64,000 bases of DNA, from the NCBI RefSeq assembly GCF_001428075.1, contig NZ_LMSI01000022.1:186001-250000 (forward strand), read 5' to 3'. Below the pieces are notes generated by a model. That model saw only the letters and a list, made by a program, of their open reading frames with translations, ran no database searches and was not told the origin of the DNA. Each line of letters begins with the position of its first letter. The stretch's first letter is position 1. Shown here one piece after another: positions 24,225-33,721 of this stretch. The position numbers and the translations under genes were made by a program. This DNA comes from Arthrobacter sp. Soil764. GTDB lineage: Bacteria; Actinomycetota; Actinomycetes; Actinomycetales; Micrococcaceae.

Positions 24225-24403
24225 TAGACTGGTATGACGCCCGGCACGTTCGGGTCTTTGTTTCGCGGGTGGCCCTGACGCCCCCGTCGCTTGGGGAAGG
24301 AAAAGTCAGGCATTCTGCCTGCACCGCACATCCGCCCCGGCCGAAGCGAAGCCGACGTCGCCGGAGAAACCCGGCTACACCACGCTAAAGAACGGAAATC
24401 CCC
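24225..24403 (+). promoter_or_regulatory. TAGACT promoter and long structured leader of yajC-secDF
   Basis: TAGACT at 24225-24230 predicts a start near 24237 and a 5' leader of about 165 nt before TTG 24404. The leader holds CCTGAC...GTCAGG enclosing CCCC...GGGG, then the small hairpin AGGCATTCTGCCT. I cannot match it to a known riboswitch. Confidence 0.4.
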
Positions 24404-24820
24404 TTGGATCCAATGTCAATTCTCCTGTTCGTCATGCTCGGCGTCTTCATCTTCATGATGTTCCGCCGCAACAAGAAGACGCAGCAGCAGCAGGCAGAGC
24501 TCCAGTCGAAGTTTGCCCCGGGCGTGGAGGTCATGACCAGCTTTGGCCTTTTCGGCCGGATCGTGGACATCGACGAGGCCGAGAACAAGGTCATCCTTGA
24601 ACTTTCCCCCGGCAACCTGGCCACGGTGCACCGCCAGGCCGTGACGAAGGTCGTGGAGCCTGCCGCGGAAACCGCCGCAGAGCCGGCCGAGGCCTCCCCG
24701 GTGGTTCCCGACGATGCGTCATCCCTCACCACTACGGAGACCGGCAGCACCGCTGTCGGCACCGAGACTCCCGAAGAAACCCTGAAGCGCCTCAACGATG
24801 AGGGCAAAAAGGACAGCTAG
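24404..24820 (+). CDS. yajC: preprotein translocase accessory subunit YajC
   Basis: This 138-residue protein has one N-terminal membrane helix (SILLFVMLGVFIFMMF), the basic-polar stretch RRNKKTQQQQAELQ and the conserved FAPGVEVMTSFGLFGRIVDI domain. The C-terminal 50 residues are acidic and low-complexity. It joins SecD and SecF in the accessory translocase complex. The start is TTG 24404 or ATG 24413; both keep the membrane helix. Confidence 0.92.
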   Translation: MDPMSILLFVMLGVFIFMMFRRNKKTQQQQAELQSKFAPGVEVMTSFGLFGRIVDIDEAENKVILELSPGNLATVHRQAVTKVVEPAAETAAEPAEASPVVPDDASSLTTTETGSTAVGTETPEETLKRLNDEGKKDS

Positions 24821-24919
24821 GCCCGCTGGCCCCTTCCTCCCTCTACCGCTGCGGCTCGCCGCCGGCGCGGGCAACAGCCTGCTCCGGCGGTTTCTCCGCG
24901 AATAAGAGAAAGATCGACA

Positions 24920-26677
24920 ATGGCACGAACTGGCCGCAAGACACCAGGGCTCCGCGTCCTGGTCTGGCTCGGTGTAATCCTGGCAGCGCTGACCGCCGTC
25001 CTGGCCGGCGGCACCATCGCCGGACAGGCCAGCTGGGCACCCAAACTGGCGCTTGACCTTGAGGGCGGCACCCAGATGATCCTGGCGCCGAAGGTGGAGG
25101 GCGGTTCGGACATCAACGAACAGCAGCTCAACCAGGCCGTGGCGATCATCCGCCAGCGCGTTGACGGCTCCGGCGTCTCCGAAGCGGAAATCAGCACCCA
25201 GTCAGGGCGCAACGTGGTGGTCAGCCTTCCGGGCACACCCTCTGCCGAAACGCGCAACCTGATCCAGGCCTCCGCGGACATGAATTTCCGCCCCGTCCTC
25301 CTCAATGGCGACGGCGCACCAGTTCCCCCGGAGTCGCAGACCCCCGAGGACCAGCTGCCCAAGCCGACCGCCGAGCCGGCCAACAGCAGTGACACCAACT
25401 GGATCACCCCGGAGATCTACAAGCAGTTCGAGGCATTGGACTGCAACAGCGCCGCGGCTGAGAAATCCGAGCGGTCGGATCCGGCCAAGCCGCTGGTGAC
25501 CTGCGAACCGGCCACGGACAAGTCGCCTGCCATCAAGTACATCCTGGGTCCCGTGGAGGTGAAGGGCAGCAACATCGTCACCTCGTCCTTCCAGCTCCAG
25601 CAGGGCGCCCAGGGCGCTGTCACCAATGACTGGGCGGTCAACATCCAGTTCGACGCCGACGGCACGGCAAAGTTCAAAGAGGTCACCGAACGGCTGAACC
25701 AGTTCTACGTGGCTGCCGGCGGGGAGTCCGGCACCGACCCCAAGTCCCAGTTCGCCATTGTTCTGGACGACCAGGTCATCTCCGCGCCGCGTTCGCTGGC
25801 TGTCATCACCGATGGCCGTCCGCAGATCACCGGTGGTTTCACCGAGCAGACCGCCAAGGCGTTGTCGGACCAGTTGAAGTTCGGCGCCCTTCCGATCAGT
25901 TTCGACATCCAGAGCGAACAGCAGATCTCCGCCACGCTCGGTGGCGAACAGCTGCGCATGGGCCTGCTGGCCGGCCTGATCGGGCTGCTGCTCGTTGTGG
26001 TTTACTCGCTGTTCCAGTACCGTGCCCTGGGCTTCGTTACCATCGCATCGCTGGTGGTGGCCGGTGCCCTGACATACCTGGCCATCGCGATCCTGGGGTG
26101 GACGGAGAACTACCGGCTGTCCCTGGCAGGTGTGGCCGGCATCATCGTGGCCATCGGCCAGACTGCCGACTCCTTCATCGTCTACTTCGAGCGCATCAGG
26201 GACGAACTGCGTGAAGGACGCGGCCTGGTATCCGCCGTCGAAAACGGCTGGAAGCGTGCCAAGCGCACCGTCCTGGCCTCCAAGGCAGTCAACCTCCTGG
26301 CCGCACTGGTCCTGTACTTCGTGGCAGTGGGCAACGTCCGCGGGTTCGCCTTCACCCTGGGCCTGACCGCCATCGCCGACCTGATCGTGGTGTTCATGTT
26401 CACCCACCCCACGCTCCAGCTCCTGGCCCGCACGCGGTTCTTCGGTGAAGGCCACAAGTTCTCCGGGCTCGACCCCGAACGGCTTGGCGCCGTGCCGCTG
26501 TACCGCGGTGCCGGCCGCATCCGTACGCCGGAGGACCGGCCCGTCGCCGTCCGCAGCAAGAACGCCGGTGCTGCGGCCGAGGCCGAACGCCGCATGACCA
26601 TCGCCGAACGGCGCCTGGCAGAGAAGCAGGAACAGCTGGCCGGCTCGTCCAAGACCTCCGCGAAGGAGAACAAGTAA
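24920..26677 (+). CDS. secD: protein translocase subunit SecD
   Basis: The 585-residue RND-type membrane protein has TM1 (residues 12-32), the P1 periplasmic domain with GLDLxGG-like ALDLEGGTQMIL, and C-terminal helices with GLIGLLLVVVYSLFQYR and AIGQTADSFIVYFERIRDELREG. It uses the proton gradient to pull exported proteins out of the Sec channel. The second SecD motif usually reads GxTVDAxVLIFERIREE; here it is GQTADSFIVYFERIRDE. A Gln/Pro/Glu-rich insert (about 130-160) lies in the external domain. It overlaps secF by one base. Confidence 0.95.
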   Translation: MARTGRKTPGLRVLVWLGVILAALTAVLAGGTIAGQASWAPKLALDLEGGTQMILAPKVEGGSDINEQQLNQAVAIIRQRVDGSGVSEAEISTQSGRNVVVSLPGTPSAETRNLIQASADMNFRPVLLNGDGAPVPPESQTPEDQLPKPTAEPANSSDTNWITPEIYKQFEALDCNSAAAEKSERSDPAKPLVTCEPATDKSPAIKYILGPVEVKGSNIVTSSFQLQQGAQGAVTNDWAVNIQFDADGTAKFKEVTERLNQFYVAAGGESGTDPKSQFAIVLDDQVISAPRSLAVITDGRPQITGGFTEQTAKALSDQLKFGALPISFDIQSEQQISATLGGEQLRMGLLAGLIGLLLVVVYSLFQYRALGFVTIASLVVAGALTYLAIAILGWTENYRLSLAGVAGIIVAIGQTADSFIVYFERIRDELREGRGLVSAVENGWKRAKRTVLASKAVNLLAALVLYFVAVGNVRGFAFTLGLTAIADLIVVFMFTHPTLQLLARTRFFGEGHKFSGLDPERLGAVPLYRGAGRIRTPEDRPVAVRSKNAGAAAEAERRMTIAERRLAEKQEQLAGSSKTSAKENK

Positions 26678-27693
26678 TGTCAGGCTTCGCCACATTCGGC
26701 AACGAGCTCTACACCGGAAAGCGCTCCTACGACTTCGTGGGCGCCAAGAAAATCTGGTTCATCATCGCCGCGGTGGGCGTGGCCCTGTCCATCATCATCC
26801 CGGCGGCCAAGGGGGGCTTCAACCTCGGCATCGAGTTCCGCGGCGGCTCCGAATTTACGGTGTCCAACGTCAAGACCACCGATGCCGCCATCGGCGAGAA
26901 GGCAGTCACGGACGTGGTTTCCGGCAGTGTGCCTCGCGTGGCCAACGTGGCCGGCAACACCATGCGGATCCAGACCGACAAGCTGACCGATGACGAGACC
27001 CTCCGGATCAAGCAGGGCCTCACCAGCGCCTACGGCGTTACCGACAATGAGGTAACCTCCACGTTCGTTGGACCCACCTGGGGTGCAGACGTGACCAAGC
27101 AGGCACTGATCGGCCTGGTGGTGTTCGTGCTGCTCGCGGCCCTGCTGATGGCCCTGTACTTCCGCACCTGGAAGATGTCCCTCTCGGCGCTTGCCGGCAT
27201 GGCCGTGACCATGTTCATCACGGCCGGGGTGTACGCCCTCAGCGATTTCGAAGTCACCCCGTCGGCGATCATCGGATTCCTCACCGTCCTCAGCTACTCG
27301 CTGTATGACACTGTGGTGGTCTTCGACAAGATCCGGGAAAACACGAACGGAATCGACGCCTCCACCCGCCGGACCTTCGGCGAGGAGGTCAACCTCGCCG
27401 TCAACCAGACGCTGGTGCGCTCCATCAACACCATGATGGTGGCCATCCTCCCCGTGGGGGCCATCCTGTTCATCGGCGCCGGCCTCCTGGGCGCAGGCAC
27501 CCTCCGTGACCTGTCCCTGGCCCTGTTTGTTGGAATCCTCATCGGTACAGCGGCCACCATCTTCGTGGCTGCGCCCATGTATGCGTGGCTCCGCCAGGGT
27601 GAACCGGACCTCGTGAAGCAGGCAAGGCGTGTTGAGCAGCGCCGCGCCGGAGCAGCGGAACGGGCAGTTCCGGCATCGCCGGCCAAGGCCTGA
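26677..27693 (+). CDS. secF: protein translocase subunit SecF
   Basis: The 338-residue partner of SecD has TM1 (about 29-46), the external domain opening FNLGIEFRGGSEF, and five further helices with GFLTVLSYSLYDTVVVFDKIREN, the signature used for proton-coupled export. The cytoplasmic tail is basic and Ala/Arg-rich. Translation is coupled to secD by TAATG. Confidence 0.96.
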   Translation: MSGFATFGNELYTGKRSYDFVGAKKIWFIIAAVGVALSIIIPAAKGGFNLGIEFRGGSEFTVSNVKTTDAAIGEKAVTDVVSGSVPRVANVAGNTMRIQTDKLTDDETLRIKQGLTSAYGVTDNEVTSTFVGPTWGADVTKQALIGLVVFVLLAALLMALYFRTWKMSLSALAGMAVTMFITAGVYALSDFEVTPSAIIGFLTVLSYSLYDTVVVFDKIRENTNGIDASTRRTFGEEVNLAVNQTLVRSINTMMVAILPVGAILFIGAGLLGAGTLRDLSLALFVGILIGTAATIFVAAPMYAWLRQGEPDLVKQARRVEQRRAGAAERAVPASPAKA

Positions 27694-27723
27694 CAGGCCC
27701 CCAAATCCAGCCCTGATTCACCA

Positions 27724-27762
27724 AAAGGCCGGGCGGCGCACACTGTGCGCCGCCCGGCCTTT
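27724..27762 (+). terminator. terminator after secF
   Basis: Two perfectly complementary 19-nt arms (27724-27742 and 27744-27762) around a central C; the stem begins AAAGGCCGGG and ends CCCGGCCTTT. The arms being nearly contiguous, the loop must open several pairs. Confidence 0.8.
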
Positions 27763-27794
27763 GGCCTGTGCAGGCCCGGTTATAAAAGTCGCTG

Positions 27795-27800
27795 CCCGGA
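27795..27800 (+). promoter_or_regulatory. -10 box of rel
   Basis: TAGACT, in the same TAGACTGG context as the dnaE2 and yajC promoters, lies 49 bp before the chosen start. No good -35 element is visible. Confidence 0.4.
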
Positions 27801-27843
27801 GGAATAGACTGGGGTAATTAAGTCGGTGGTGAGGGGTACTTCA

Positions 27844-30234
27844 TTGGAAGAACGTTCGGCGTCAGCGCCAACGGCACAGGAGGAAAAGAATCCTGCCGGT
27901 ATGCAGACCGGTGCGGCGCCTTCCGCGCGCCCGGGCTCATTGGTTCCCGTCGATAACTCAGGATCACGCCCCACGTTTCCCGGCCGCCGGGAGCGCACCC
28001 GCTCCCGGCTTGCCCGTCTGACCGGCCGGGGACCTGCCACCTATTCGCCCATCCTCGAGCCCTTGCTGCGGACCGTACGCGCCAACAATCCAAAAGAGGA
28101 TTTCGACCTCATCCAGCGTGCGTTCGATGTCGCCGAGCGCTGCCACCGCGGGCAAAAGCGCAAGAGCGGGGATCCGTACATCACCCACCCGGTGGCAGTG
28201 GCCACCATCCTCGCCGAACTGGGCCTCAGCGGCACCACCCTGGCCGCGGCCCTGCTGCACGACACGGTTGAGGACACCTCCTACACCCTCGCTGACCTGA
28301 AGCGGGACTTCGGGCCTGAAGTGGCCATGCTGGTGGACGGCGTCACCAAACTGGACAAGGTCAGCTTTGGCGAGGCCGCGCAGTCCGAGACCGTCCGCAA
28401 GATGGTCGTGGCCATGGCCAAGGACATCCGGGTCCTGATGATCAAACTGGCGGACCGGCTTCACAATGCCCGGACCTGGCGCTTCGTATCGGCAGAGTCC
28501 TCCGCGCGAAAAGCCCGGGAAACCCTGGAGATCTTCGCGCCGCTGGCCCACCGCCTGGGCATGAACACCATCAAGTGGGAACTTGAGGACCTGTCCTTCG
28601 CTGCGCTGTACCCGAAGGTGTACGAAGAGATCGTCCGGATGGTGGGGGACAGGACACCGGAGCGGGAAAAGAGCCTTGGCGTCATCCGCGACCAGATCAC
28701 CGAGGACCTGCGTGCCGCCCGGATTAAGGCCACCATCACGGGCCGGCCCAAGCACTACTACTCCATCTACCAAAAGATGATCGTCCGTGACAAGGACTTC
28801 GACGACATCAACGACCTCATGGGCGTCCGTGTCCTGGTGGACTCCGTCCGGGACTGCTACGCCGCCCTGGGCACCATGCACTCGCGCTGGAACCCGCTGC
28901 CCGGCAGGTTCAAGGACTACATCGCGATGCCCAAGTTCAACATGTACCAGTCCCTGCACACCACGGTGATTGGCCCTGGCGGCAAGCCGGTGGAAATCCA
29001 GATCCGGACCCACGAAATGCACCGCCGCGCCGAGTATGGTGTCGCGGCGCACTGGAAGTACAAGGACCAGCCCAACCGTACAGCGGTGGGTCCCGGAAGC
29101 CCGCGTGATGGCGATATGGGATGGCTGCGTTCCCTGGTGGACTGGCAGCAGGAAACGTCCGATCCCGGTGAGTTCCTGGATTCGCTCCGCTTTGAGATCA
29201 ACGCCCGTGAAGTGTTCGTGTTTACGCCCAAGGGCGAAGTCATGGCGCTTCCCGCGGGATCGACGCCGGTGGACTTTGCGTACGCCGTGCACACCGAGGT
29301 GGGCCACCGCACCATCGGCGCCAGGGTCAACGGAAAACTGGTCCCGCTCAACAGCGAGCTGAACCACGGTGACTGGGTGGAAATCTTCACCTCCAAGGCC
29401 GAAGGGGCCGGGCCCAGCCAGGACTGGCAGCATTTCGTCAAGAGCGCCAGGGCGCGCAACAAGATCCGCCAGTGGTTCAGCAAGGAACGGCGCGAAGAAG
29501 CGATTGACCGGGGCAAGGAGCTGCTGACCCGCGCCATGCGAAAGCAGAACCTTCCGCTGCAGCGGTTGATGACGCACGAGGCACTGGCTGCCGTGGCCGA
29601 GGAATTCAAGTACGCTGACATCTCCGGCCTCTATGCCGGCGTGGGCGACGGGCACACTTCCGCCCAATCGGTCATGGAGAAGCTCATTGAGAGCCTCGGC
29701 GGCAACGAGAGCGCCGATGATGACGTCGAGGAAGTCAGCATCCCCACGCAGGTCAGCAAAGCCCGCTTCTCCGACTCCGGTGTTGTGGTCCGCGGCGTTG
29801 GTGATGTCTGGGTGAAGCTGGCGCGCTGCTGCACGCCGGTTCCGCCGGACCCGATCCTCGGTTTTGTGACCCGGGGATCCGGTGTGTCCGTGCACCGCAC
29901 CGACTGCACCAATATCTCGGACCTGAAGGACCAGCCGGACCGGATCGTGGACGTTGACTGGGCGCCCACGCAGTCCAGTGTGTTCCTGGTGGAAATCCAG
30001 GTTGAGGCCCTTGACCGGAAATCCCTGCTCTCGGACGTGACAAAGGTCCTGTCGGACAACCACGTCAACATCCTCGCTGCCAGCGTCCACACGTCCACGG
30101 ACCGGGTGGCCATCTCAAAGTTCGCTTTCGAGATGGGGGACCCCAAGTACCTCAGCCACGTCCTCAGTGCCGTCCGGCGGATCGACGGGGTGTTCGACGT
30201 CTACCGCACTACCGGGAACAAGCGCCGGAGCTAG
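27844..30234 (+). CDS. rel: bifunctional (p)ppGpp synthetase/hydrolase Rel
   Basis: This long RSH protein of 796 residues has an intact HD hydrolase domain ([15 protein letters not shown] motif), the synthetase domain ([34 protein letters not shown]), TGS ([22 protein letters not shown]), a zinc-finger region ([15 protein letters not shown]) and a C-terminal ACT domain. It makes and degrades the stringent alarmone. TTG 27844 is chosen because GAGGGG lies seven bases upstream; GTG 27826 is the alternative. Its last 120 bp overlap an opposing gene. Confidence 0.95.
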   Translation: MEERSASAPTAQEEKNPAGMQTGAAPSARPGSLVPVDNSGSRPTFPGRRERTRSRLARLTGRGPATYSPILEPLLRTVRANNPKEDFDLIQRAFDVAERCHRGQKRKSGDPYITHPVAVATILAELGLSGTTLAAALLHDTVEDTSYTLADLKRDFGPEVAMLVDGVTKLDKVSFGEAAQSETVRKMVVAMAKDIRVLMIKLADRLHNARTWRFVSAESSARKARETLEIFAPLAHRLGMNTIKWELEDLSFAALYPKVYEEIVRMVGDRTPEREKSLGVIRDQITEDLRAARIKATITGRPKHYYSIYQKMIVRDKDFDDINDLMGVRVLVDSVRDCYAALGTMHSRWNPLPGRFKDYIAMPKFNMYQSLHTTVIGPGGKPVEIQIRTHEMHRRAEYGVAAHWKYKDQPNRTAVGPGSPRDGDMGWLRSLVDWQQETSDPGEFLDSLRFEINAREVFVFTPKGEVMALPAGSTPVDFAYAVHTEVGHRTIGARVNGKLVPLNSELNHGDWVEIFTSKAEGAGPSQDWQHFVKSARARNKIRQWFSKERREEAIDRGKELLTRAMRKQNLPLQRLMTHEALAAVAEEFKYADISGLYAGVGDGHTSAQSVMEKLIESLGGNESADDDVEEVSIPTQVSKARFSDSGVVVRGVGDVWVKLARCCTPVPPDPILGFVTRGSGVSVHRTDCTNISDLKDQPDRIVDVDWAPTQSSVFLVEIQVEALDRKSLLSDVTKVLSDNHVNILAASVHTSTDRVAISKFAFEMGDPKYLSHVLSAVRRIDGVFDVYRTTGNKRRS

Positions 30235-30885
30235 CAGGGCAAGCTTTTCCAAGGCAGCCCGCTTGTGCGGGACCCGTGGGGTAGCCTCGATGGCGCGCAC
30301 CAGAAAGCGGAGCCTGACATCCTGCTGCGGCCGGGCGAGCAACCCGGCCAGCGCGGGGACTGCGCGTTCGGCCTCCACGTGCAGGGCGATGTCAAGGGCG
30401 GTGCGTAAAGGGCTGGAGACCATCAGTCCGCCCAGGCTGATCACGTCGAACGGTCCCAGCTTCACCTCGTGCAGCGTGCAGCCGCGTGTATTCCGGAGGC
30501 TGGACACCCTCCGCTTCGCATCCACCAGCAGCGCCAGCCTGTCCGGTTCCCCGGCGCAGCCGTAGATCCATGCCGCCGTCAGCCGCCCGGCCACAACACG
30601 CTGCCGGATGGCCGGTGGCACAGCTCCAGCGGCGGCCCTGGCCCGCAGCTGCGGCGATGCCTGAATTCCGGGGAGGGTGTAGCCATGCTGGTGGAAGCGG
30701 GCCAGCAGCCCGTCGGCTGCCAGTGACTGCAGTTCAGGGCCGGCGAAAGGCGCGCCGGGTGCGTACAGGTCGGGAAAGCGCGGCGGCGCAGCCGGCTCCC
30801 CGCCGTTTGCCTGGCGGCCCGCCTGGAAACCGGTAGTTGAGGCTTCCCTGCCCGGTCCGGCGGAGGAAGCTGGAGGTGTTGCCAT
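30115..30885 (-). CDS. AbiEi-like (type IV antitoxin-family) protein, orphan
   Basis: The 256-residue protein resembles AbiEi-like proteins of Actinobacteria: a variable N-terminus, then [57 protein letters not shown] and a helical tail. AbiEi proteins are antitoxins/repressors of the nucleotidyltransferase AbiEii, but no AbiEii gene is nearby and no clear N-terminal winged helix is seen. The 3' end overlaps rel by 120 bp. ATG 30885 has GGATGGGGG just upstream; ATG 30909 is less supported. The family call is moderate. Confidence 0.55.
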   Translation of the reverse strand: MATPPASSAGPGREASTTGFQAGRQANGGEPAAPPRFPDLYAPGAPFAGPELQSLAADGLLARFHQHGYTLPGIQASPQLRARAAAGAVPPAIRQRVVAGRLTAAWIYGCAGEPDRLALLVDAKRRVSSLRNTRGCTLHEVKLGPFDVISLGGLMVSSPLRTALDIALHVEAERAVPALAGLLARPQQDVRLRFLVRAIEATPRVPHKRAALEKLALLAPALVPGSAVDVEHPVDPPDGTEDVAEVLGVPHLESEL

Positions 30886-30914
30886 ACCCCCATCCTGCCC
30901 GGACGCCATTAACA

Positions 30915-30964
30915 GGCACAGGCCCGGTCCGGATCATGTGGATAACCGGGACCGGGCCTGTGCC
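30915..30964 (-). terminator. terminator hairpin after the DUF349 gene
   Basis: GGCACAGGCCCGGTCC (30915-30930) and its exact complement (30949-30964) form a 16-bp stem with an 18-nt loop. It lies 21 bp beyond the DUF349 stop on the minus strand. The T tract is weak (TGTTAAT). Confidence 0.6.
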
Positions 30965-30985
30965 CATCAGTTCAGGACAGGAACG

Positions 30986-32605
30986 TCAGGCAAGCTCGCT
31001 GGCTGAACGCTGGATCTGGTCGAGCCAGGCCTGGCGGGCCTCGAGTGCTTCCTGGGCAGCCTTGATCTTGCGCTGGTCGCCGCTCTTCTCAGCCTTGGCA
31101 AGGTCGTCCTGGAGTCCGGCGATGGCGGATTCCAGCTGCGAGAGTGCGCTGTTGGTACGAGCCTTGCGCTCGGGGTTTGACCGCTGCCACTGCTCTTCCT
31201 CCGCATGGCGCACGGCGTCTTCAACCTTCCGCAACCCGGCTTCGATCCGGCCCATGTCTGCGCGGGGAACCTTGCCGGCTTCCTCCCACCGGTCACGGAC
31301 GGACTGGAGCGCCTTCTTGGCTGCTGCCAGGTCCTTCACCGGCAGGATGGCGTTGGCCTCGGCCAGCAGGGCCTCCTTCACCGTGAGGTTGGCGGCGTAT
31401 TCCTGGTCGATCTCCTCGTTGGCGGCCTGGCGGGACGTGAAGAAGACATCCTGGGCGGCGCGGAACCGCGCCCAGAGGGCGTCGTCGTCCTTACGGCTTG
31501 CCCGCGGCGAGGCCTTCCACTGGTCCATCAGCCGGCGGTATTCACCGGCAGCATAGCCCCAGTCGGTAGACGTGGAGAGTGCCTCGGCCTCGGCAATCAG
31601 TTTCTCCTTGGCGGCCTTTGCGGCGGAGTTGTTGCTGTCCAGCTGGGAGAAGTAGGCCCGGCGGTGCCGGTCGAAGACGGTGCGGGCGGCGCGGAAGCGC
31701 TTCCACAGGGCGTCTTCGTTGCTGCGGCCCAGGCGGACGCCGCTCTTCTGGGCTGCCTTCCAGTTCTCGAAGAGCTCATTCATCCGCGCGCTGGAGGTCT
31801 TCCACTGTGTCTGGGCGGGATCCTGGCCGGAGATTTCCTCTGCTTCCGCCACGATGGCTTCACGGGCTGCTAGCTCAGATGCGCGCACGGCGTCGTGCTC
31901 GGCCTTTTCAGCCTTCTCCAGTTCGGTGATCTGGCCTGCCAGCTTGTCCAGGCGCGCCTCGGCTGAGCGGAGGTCACCCACCATGTTCCGTTCGGCAAGC
32001 TGCTCGCGCAGGTGCGTTACGGTCTTCTGCATGTCGGTGCTGGGGGCCTTGGAGCTGACGCGCTGCTCCAGGAGCACGATCTGGGCCACAACGTCATCGT
32101 ATTTCCGCGCGAAGTAGAGCAGCGCTTCGTCGTCGCTGACACCCGGGTACTGGCCCACGGAGTGTTCCTCGCCATCGATGGTCAGGTAGACGTGGCCGTC
32201 CCCCTCCACCCTGCCCCATTTGGAGGCCTCGGCAACAGACGTGCCGGGCGCAGCAGGAACCGTGGTTGCGGCGGGAGCGGCGGCAGCAGGCTTGGGGCGC
32301 GATGCGAATGCTGCAGGCGACGGAGCGGAAGGCCGCGGTCCGGGAGCCGGGGCGTTGGCAGCGGCCGCGGCAGGCGCGGACTCTTCAACGGCGGTCCCGT
32401 TGTCCCGGTCCCCAGCGCTCTGGTCCTCGCCCTGGTTCTCAACGCTCTGGTTTTCGGCTTCCTGCCCTGCACCCTCGTCGGAAGCCGCGGCTTCAGGGGT
32501 TACGGGGGACTGCCCGGCATCGGCACCAGTGCCGCCAACCTCGGCCGGAGCCGCTGTTTCGGTCACGTCTGTTGCTGTTTCGTCGGATTTCTGACTGTCT
32601 GTCAC
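30986..32605 (-). CDS. DUF349 domain-containing protein
   Basis: The 539-residue protein has an acidic Ala/Glu/Pro-rich first 150 residues, then a small folded segment (VEGDGHVYLTIDGEEHSVGQYPG), and from about 200 on a series of charged helical repeats of the DUF349 type (e.g. WGYAAGEYRRLMDQWKASPRASRKDDDALWARFRAAQDVFF). Such proteins form long coiled helices; the E. coli relative YicC/DUF349 functions are not settled and none is assigned here. GTG start at 32605. Confidence 0.8.
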   Translation of the reverse strand: MTDSQKSDETATDVTETAAPAEVGGTGADAGQSPVTPEAAASDEGAGQEAENQSVENQGEDQSAGDRDNGTAVEESAPAAAAANAPAPGPRPSAPSPAAFASRPKPAAAAPAATTVPAAPGTSVAEASKWGRVEGDGHVYLTIDGEEHSVGQYPGVSDDEALLYFARKYDDVVAQIVLLEQRVSSKAPSTDMQKTVTHLREQLAERNMVGDLRSAEARLDKLAGQITELEKAEKAEHDAVRASELAAREAIVAEAEEISGQDPAQTQWKTSSARMNELFENWKAAQKSGVRLGRSNEDALWKRFRAARTVFDRHRRAYFSQLDSNNSAAKAAKEKLIAEAEALSTSTDWGYAAGEYRRLMDQWKASPRASRKDDDALWARFRAAQDVFFTSRQAANEEIDQEYAANLTVKEALLAEANAILPVKDLAAAKKALQSVRDRWEEAGKVPRADMGRIEAGLRKVEDAVRHAEEEQWQRSNPERKARTNSALSQLESAIAGLQDDLAKAEKSGDQRKIKAAQEALEARQAWLDQIQRSASELA

Positions 32606-32672
32606 CGCTAAAAGTCTTTCGCTTGGAGGGAAATACTCACGTGCTGCACCGTGGCCTGTCCGGCCCGGCTTC

Positions 32673-33491
32673 CTACTTCAGAGAGAACGAGTCTATCGTG
32701 ACTGGTTGTTTTGGCGCGCCGTCCGTGTCGCCGGCCGCGGGGGTGATGCCTGCGGCGGCGATCTTGGACACGACATCAAGCCCCGACGTCACCTTCCCCA
32801 CCACGGTATAGCCGCCTGCCGTGTCTGCAGGAATGACGGTGTCCTTGTAAACAATGAAGAACTGCGTTCCATTGCCGTATGCGTTGTTCCCCGTACGGGC
32901 CACGGCGATGGTGCCTGCCGGATAAGTGTTGTCGGCGGGCGTGTTTTCCAGCGGACCCCACGTGTAGTTCGGGTCGCCCTGCCCGTCGCCGTTGGGGGAG
33001 CCGCACTGCAGCACGCCGAACTGGTCCGCGGTGGTGAGCCGGTGGCATGACTTGCCATTGAAGTAGCCCTCGTCGCTGAGCGACTTGAAGACGGCGGCCG
33101 CCTGCGGAGCCTTGGTCCCGTCCACTTCCACGCCCAGCGGGCTGCCGTTCAGCAGCAACTCGCCAGTGAACGTTTTGCCCGCTGCCGTGTCCGCGGACGG
33201 AATGTTGGGTCCGTTGGTCGGCGGTGCCGAGGGTGTGGCCGGGGCGCTTGCAGATGCCGACGGATCCGTCAGCCCTGCCTGCGCGGCGGCATATTCGTCC
33301 TCGGTGGGGTTTCCAGCGAACGCCGTCAGTTGGAGGACGACGGCGAGCAGCACGGCGGCGGTTCCGGCGCCGGCGGCTACGAGGTTGTCGCGCTTCCGGC
33401 GCTTCTCCTGGGTGCGCCGGAGCTCACGCTTGGCCTCCATCTGCTGGATGCGCCGCTTTATCTCGCGTGCGCTGCGTGAACTGGCCGCCAA
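32673..33491 (-). CDS. membrane-anchored cyclophilin-type peptidyl-prolyl isomerase
   Basis: This 272-residue protein has a basic, helical cytoplasmic N-terminus (IKRRIQQMEAKRELRRTQEKRRKRD), one membrane helix (about 37-60), an Ala/Ser/Pro linker and an extracytoplasmic cyclophilin domain (FNGKSCHRLTTADQFGVLQCGSP; GTQFFIVYKDT; GYTVVGKVTSGLDVV). The QGGDP motif of canonical cyclophilins reads LQCGSP, and an extra Cys pair (SCH...LQCG) is seen, as in actinobacterial PpiB. It should fold exported proteins. Start is TTG 33491. Confidence 0.85.
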   Translation of the reverse strand: MAASSRSAREIKRRIQQMEAKRELRRTQEKRRKRDNLVAAGAGTAAVLLAVVLQLTAFAGNPTEDEYAAAQAGLTDPSASASAPATPSAPPTNGPNIPSADTAAGKTFTGELLLNGSPLGVEVDGTKAPQAAAVFKSLSDEGYFNGKSCHRLTTADQFGVLQCGSPNGDGQGDPNYTWGPLENTPADNTYPAGTIAVARTGNNAYGNGTQFFIVYKDTVIPADTAGGYTVVGKVTSGLDVVSKIAAAGITPAAGDTDGAPKQPVTIDSFSLK

Positions 33492-33598
33492 GGGTCCTCC
33501 TCGTCGTCGGGCTGCTGGTGCCCGGCGGGTGGCCGCGGGGCGCAGGTATCAGGGCCAGGCTTTGCGCGTCCGCCGCATTAGAGATGCACACAGATGAC

Positions 33599-33629
33599 GC
33601 ATAAACTGGCTGCCGCACATAGTTTATGC
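33599..33629. promoter_or_regulatory. 9-bp inverted repeat in the ppi-hisS intergenic region
   Basis: GCATAAACT (33599-33607) and AGTTTATGC (33621-33629) are perfect complements, centred 22 bp apart, two helical turns. They lie in the divergent region between the cyclophilin and hisS, and TAGTTT (33620-33625) could be the hisS -10 box. An operator for a dimeric regulator is more likely than a hairpin because there is no T tract. Confidence 0.45.
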
Positions 33630-33721
33630 ATGGCTGGCTGTTCTGCCGCCGTATACCCGCCGTTGCGCGGGCCGGGCCGGCAGCTCCGGCGCACCTTCCA
33701 TTCCTAAGGAGAACCTTCCCC

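Noticed and set aside
24269-24370. Signal recognition particle or other known ncRNA in the yajC leader
   Set aside because: GGGGAAGGAAAAGTCAGG recalls the SRP loop, but the conserved GNAR/GGAAGCAGC pairing and 5'/3' helix are absent.
27964-30090. 708-codon open frame antisense to rel
   Set aside because: Same codon-shadow effect; no domain is recognisable and it lies fully inside rel.
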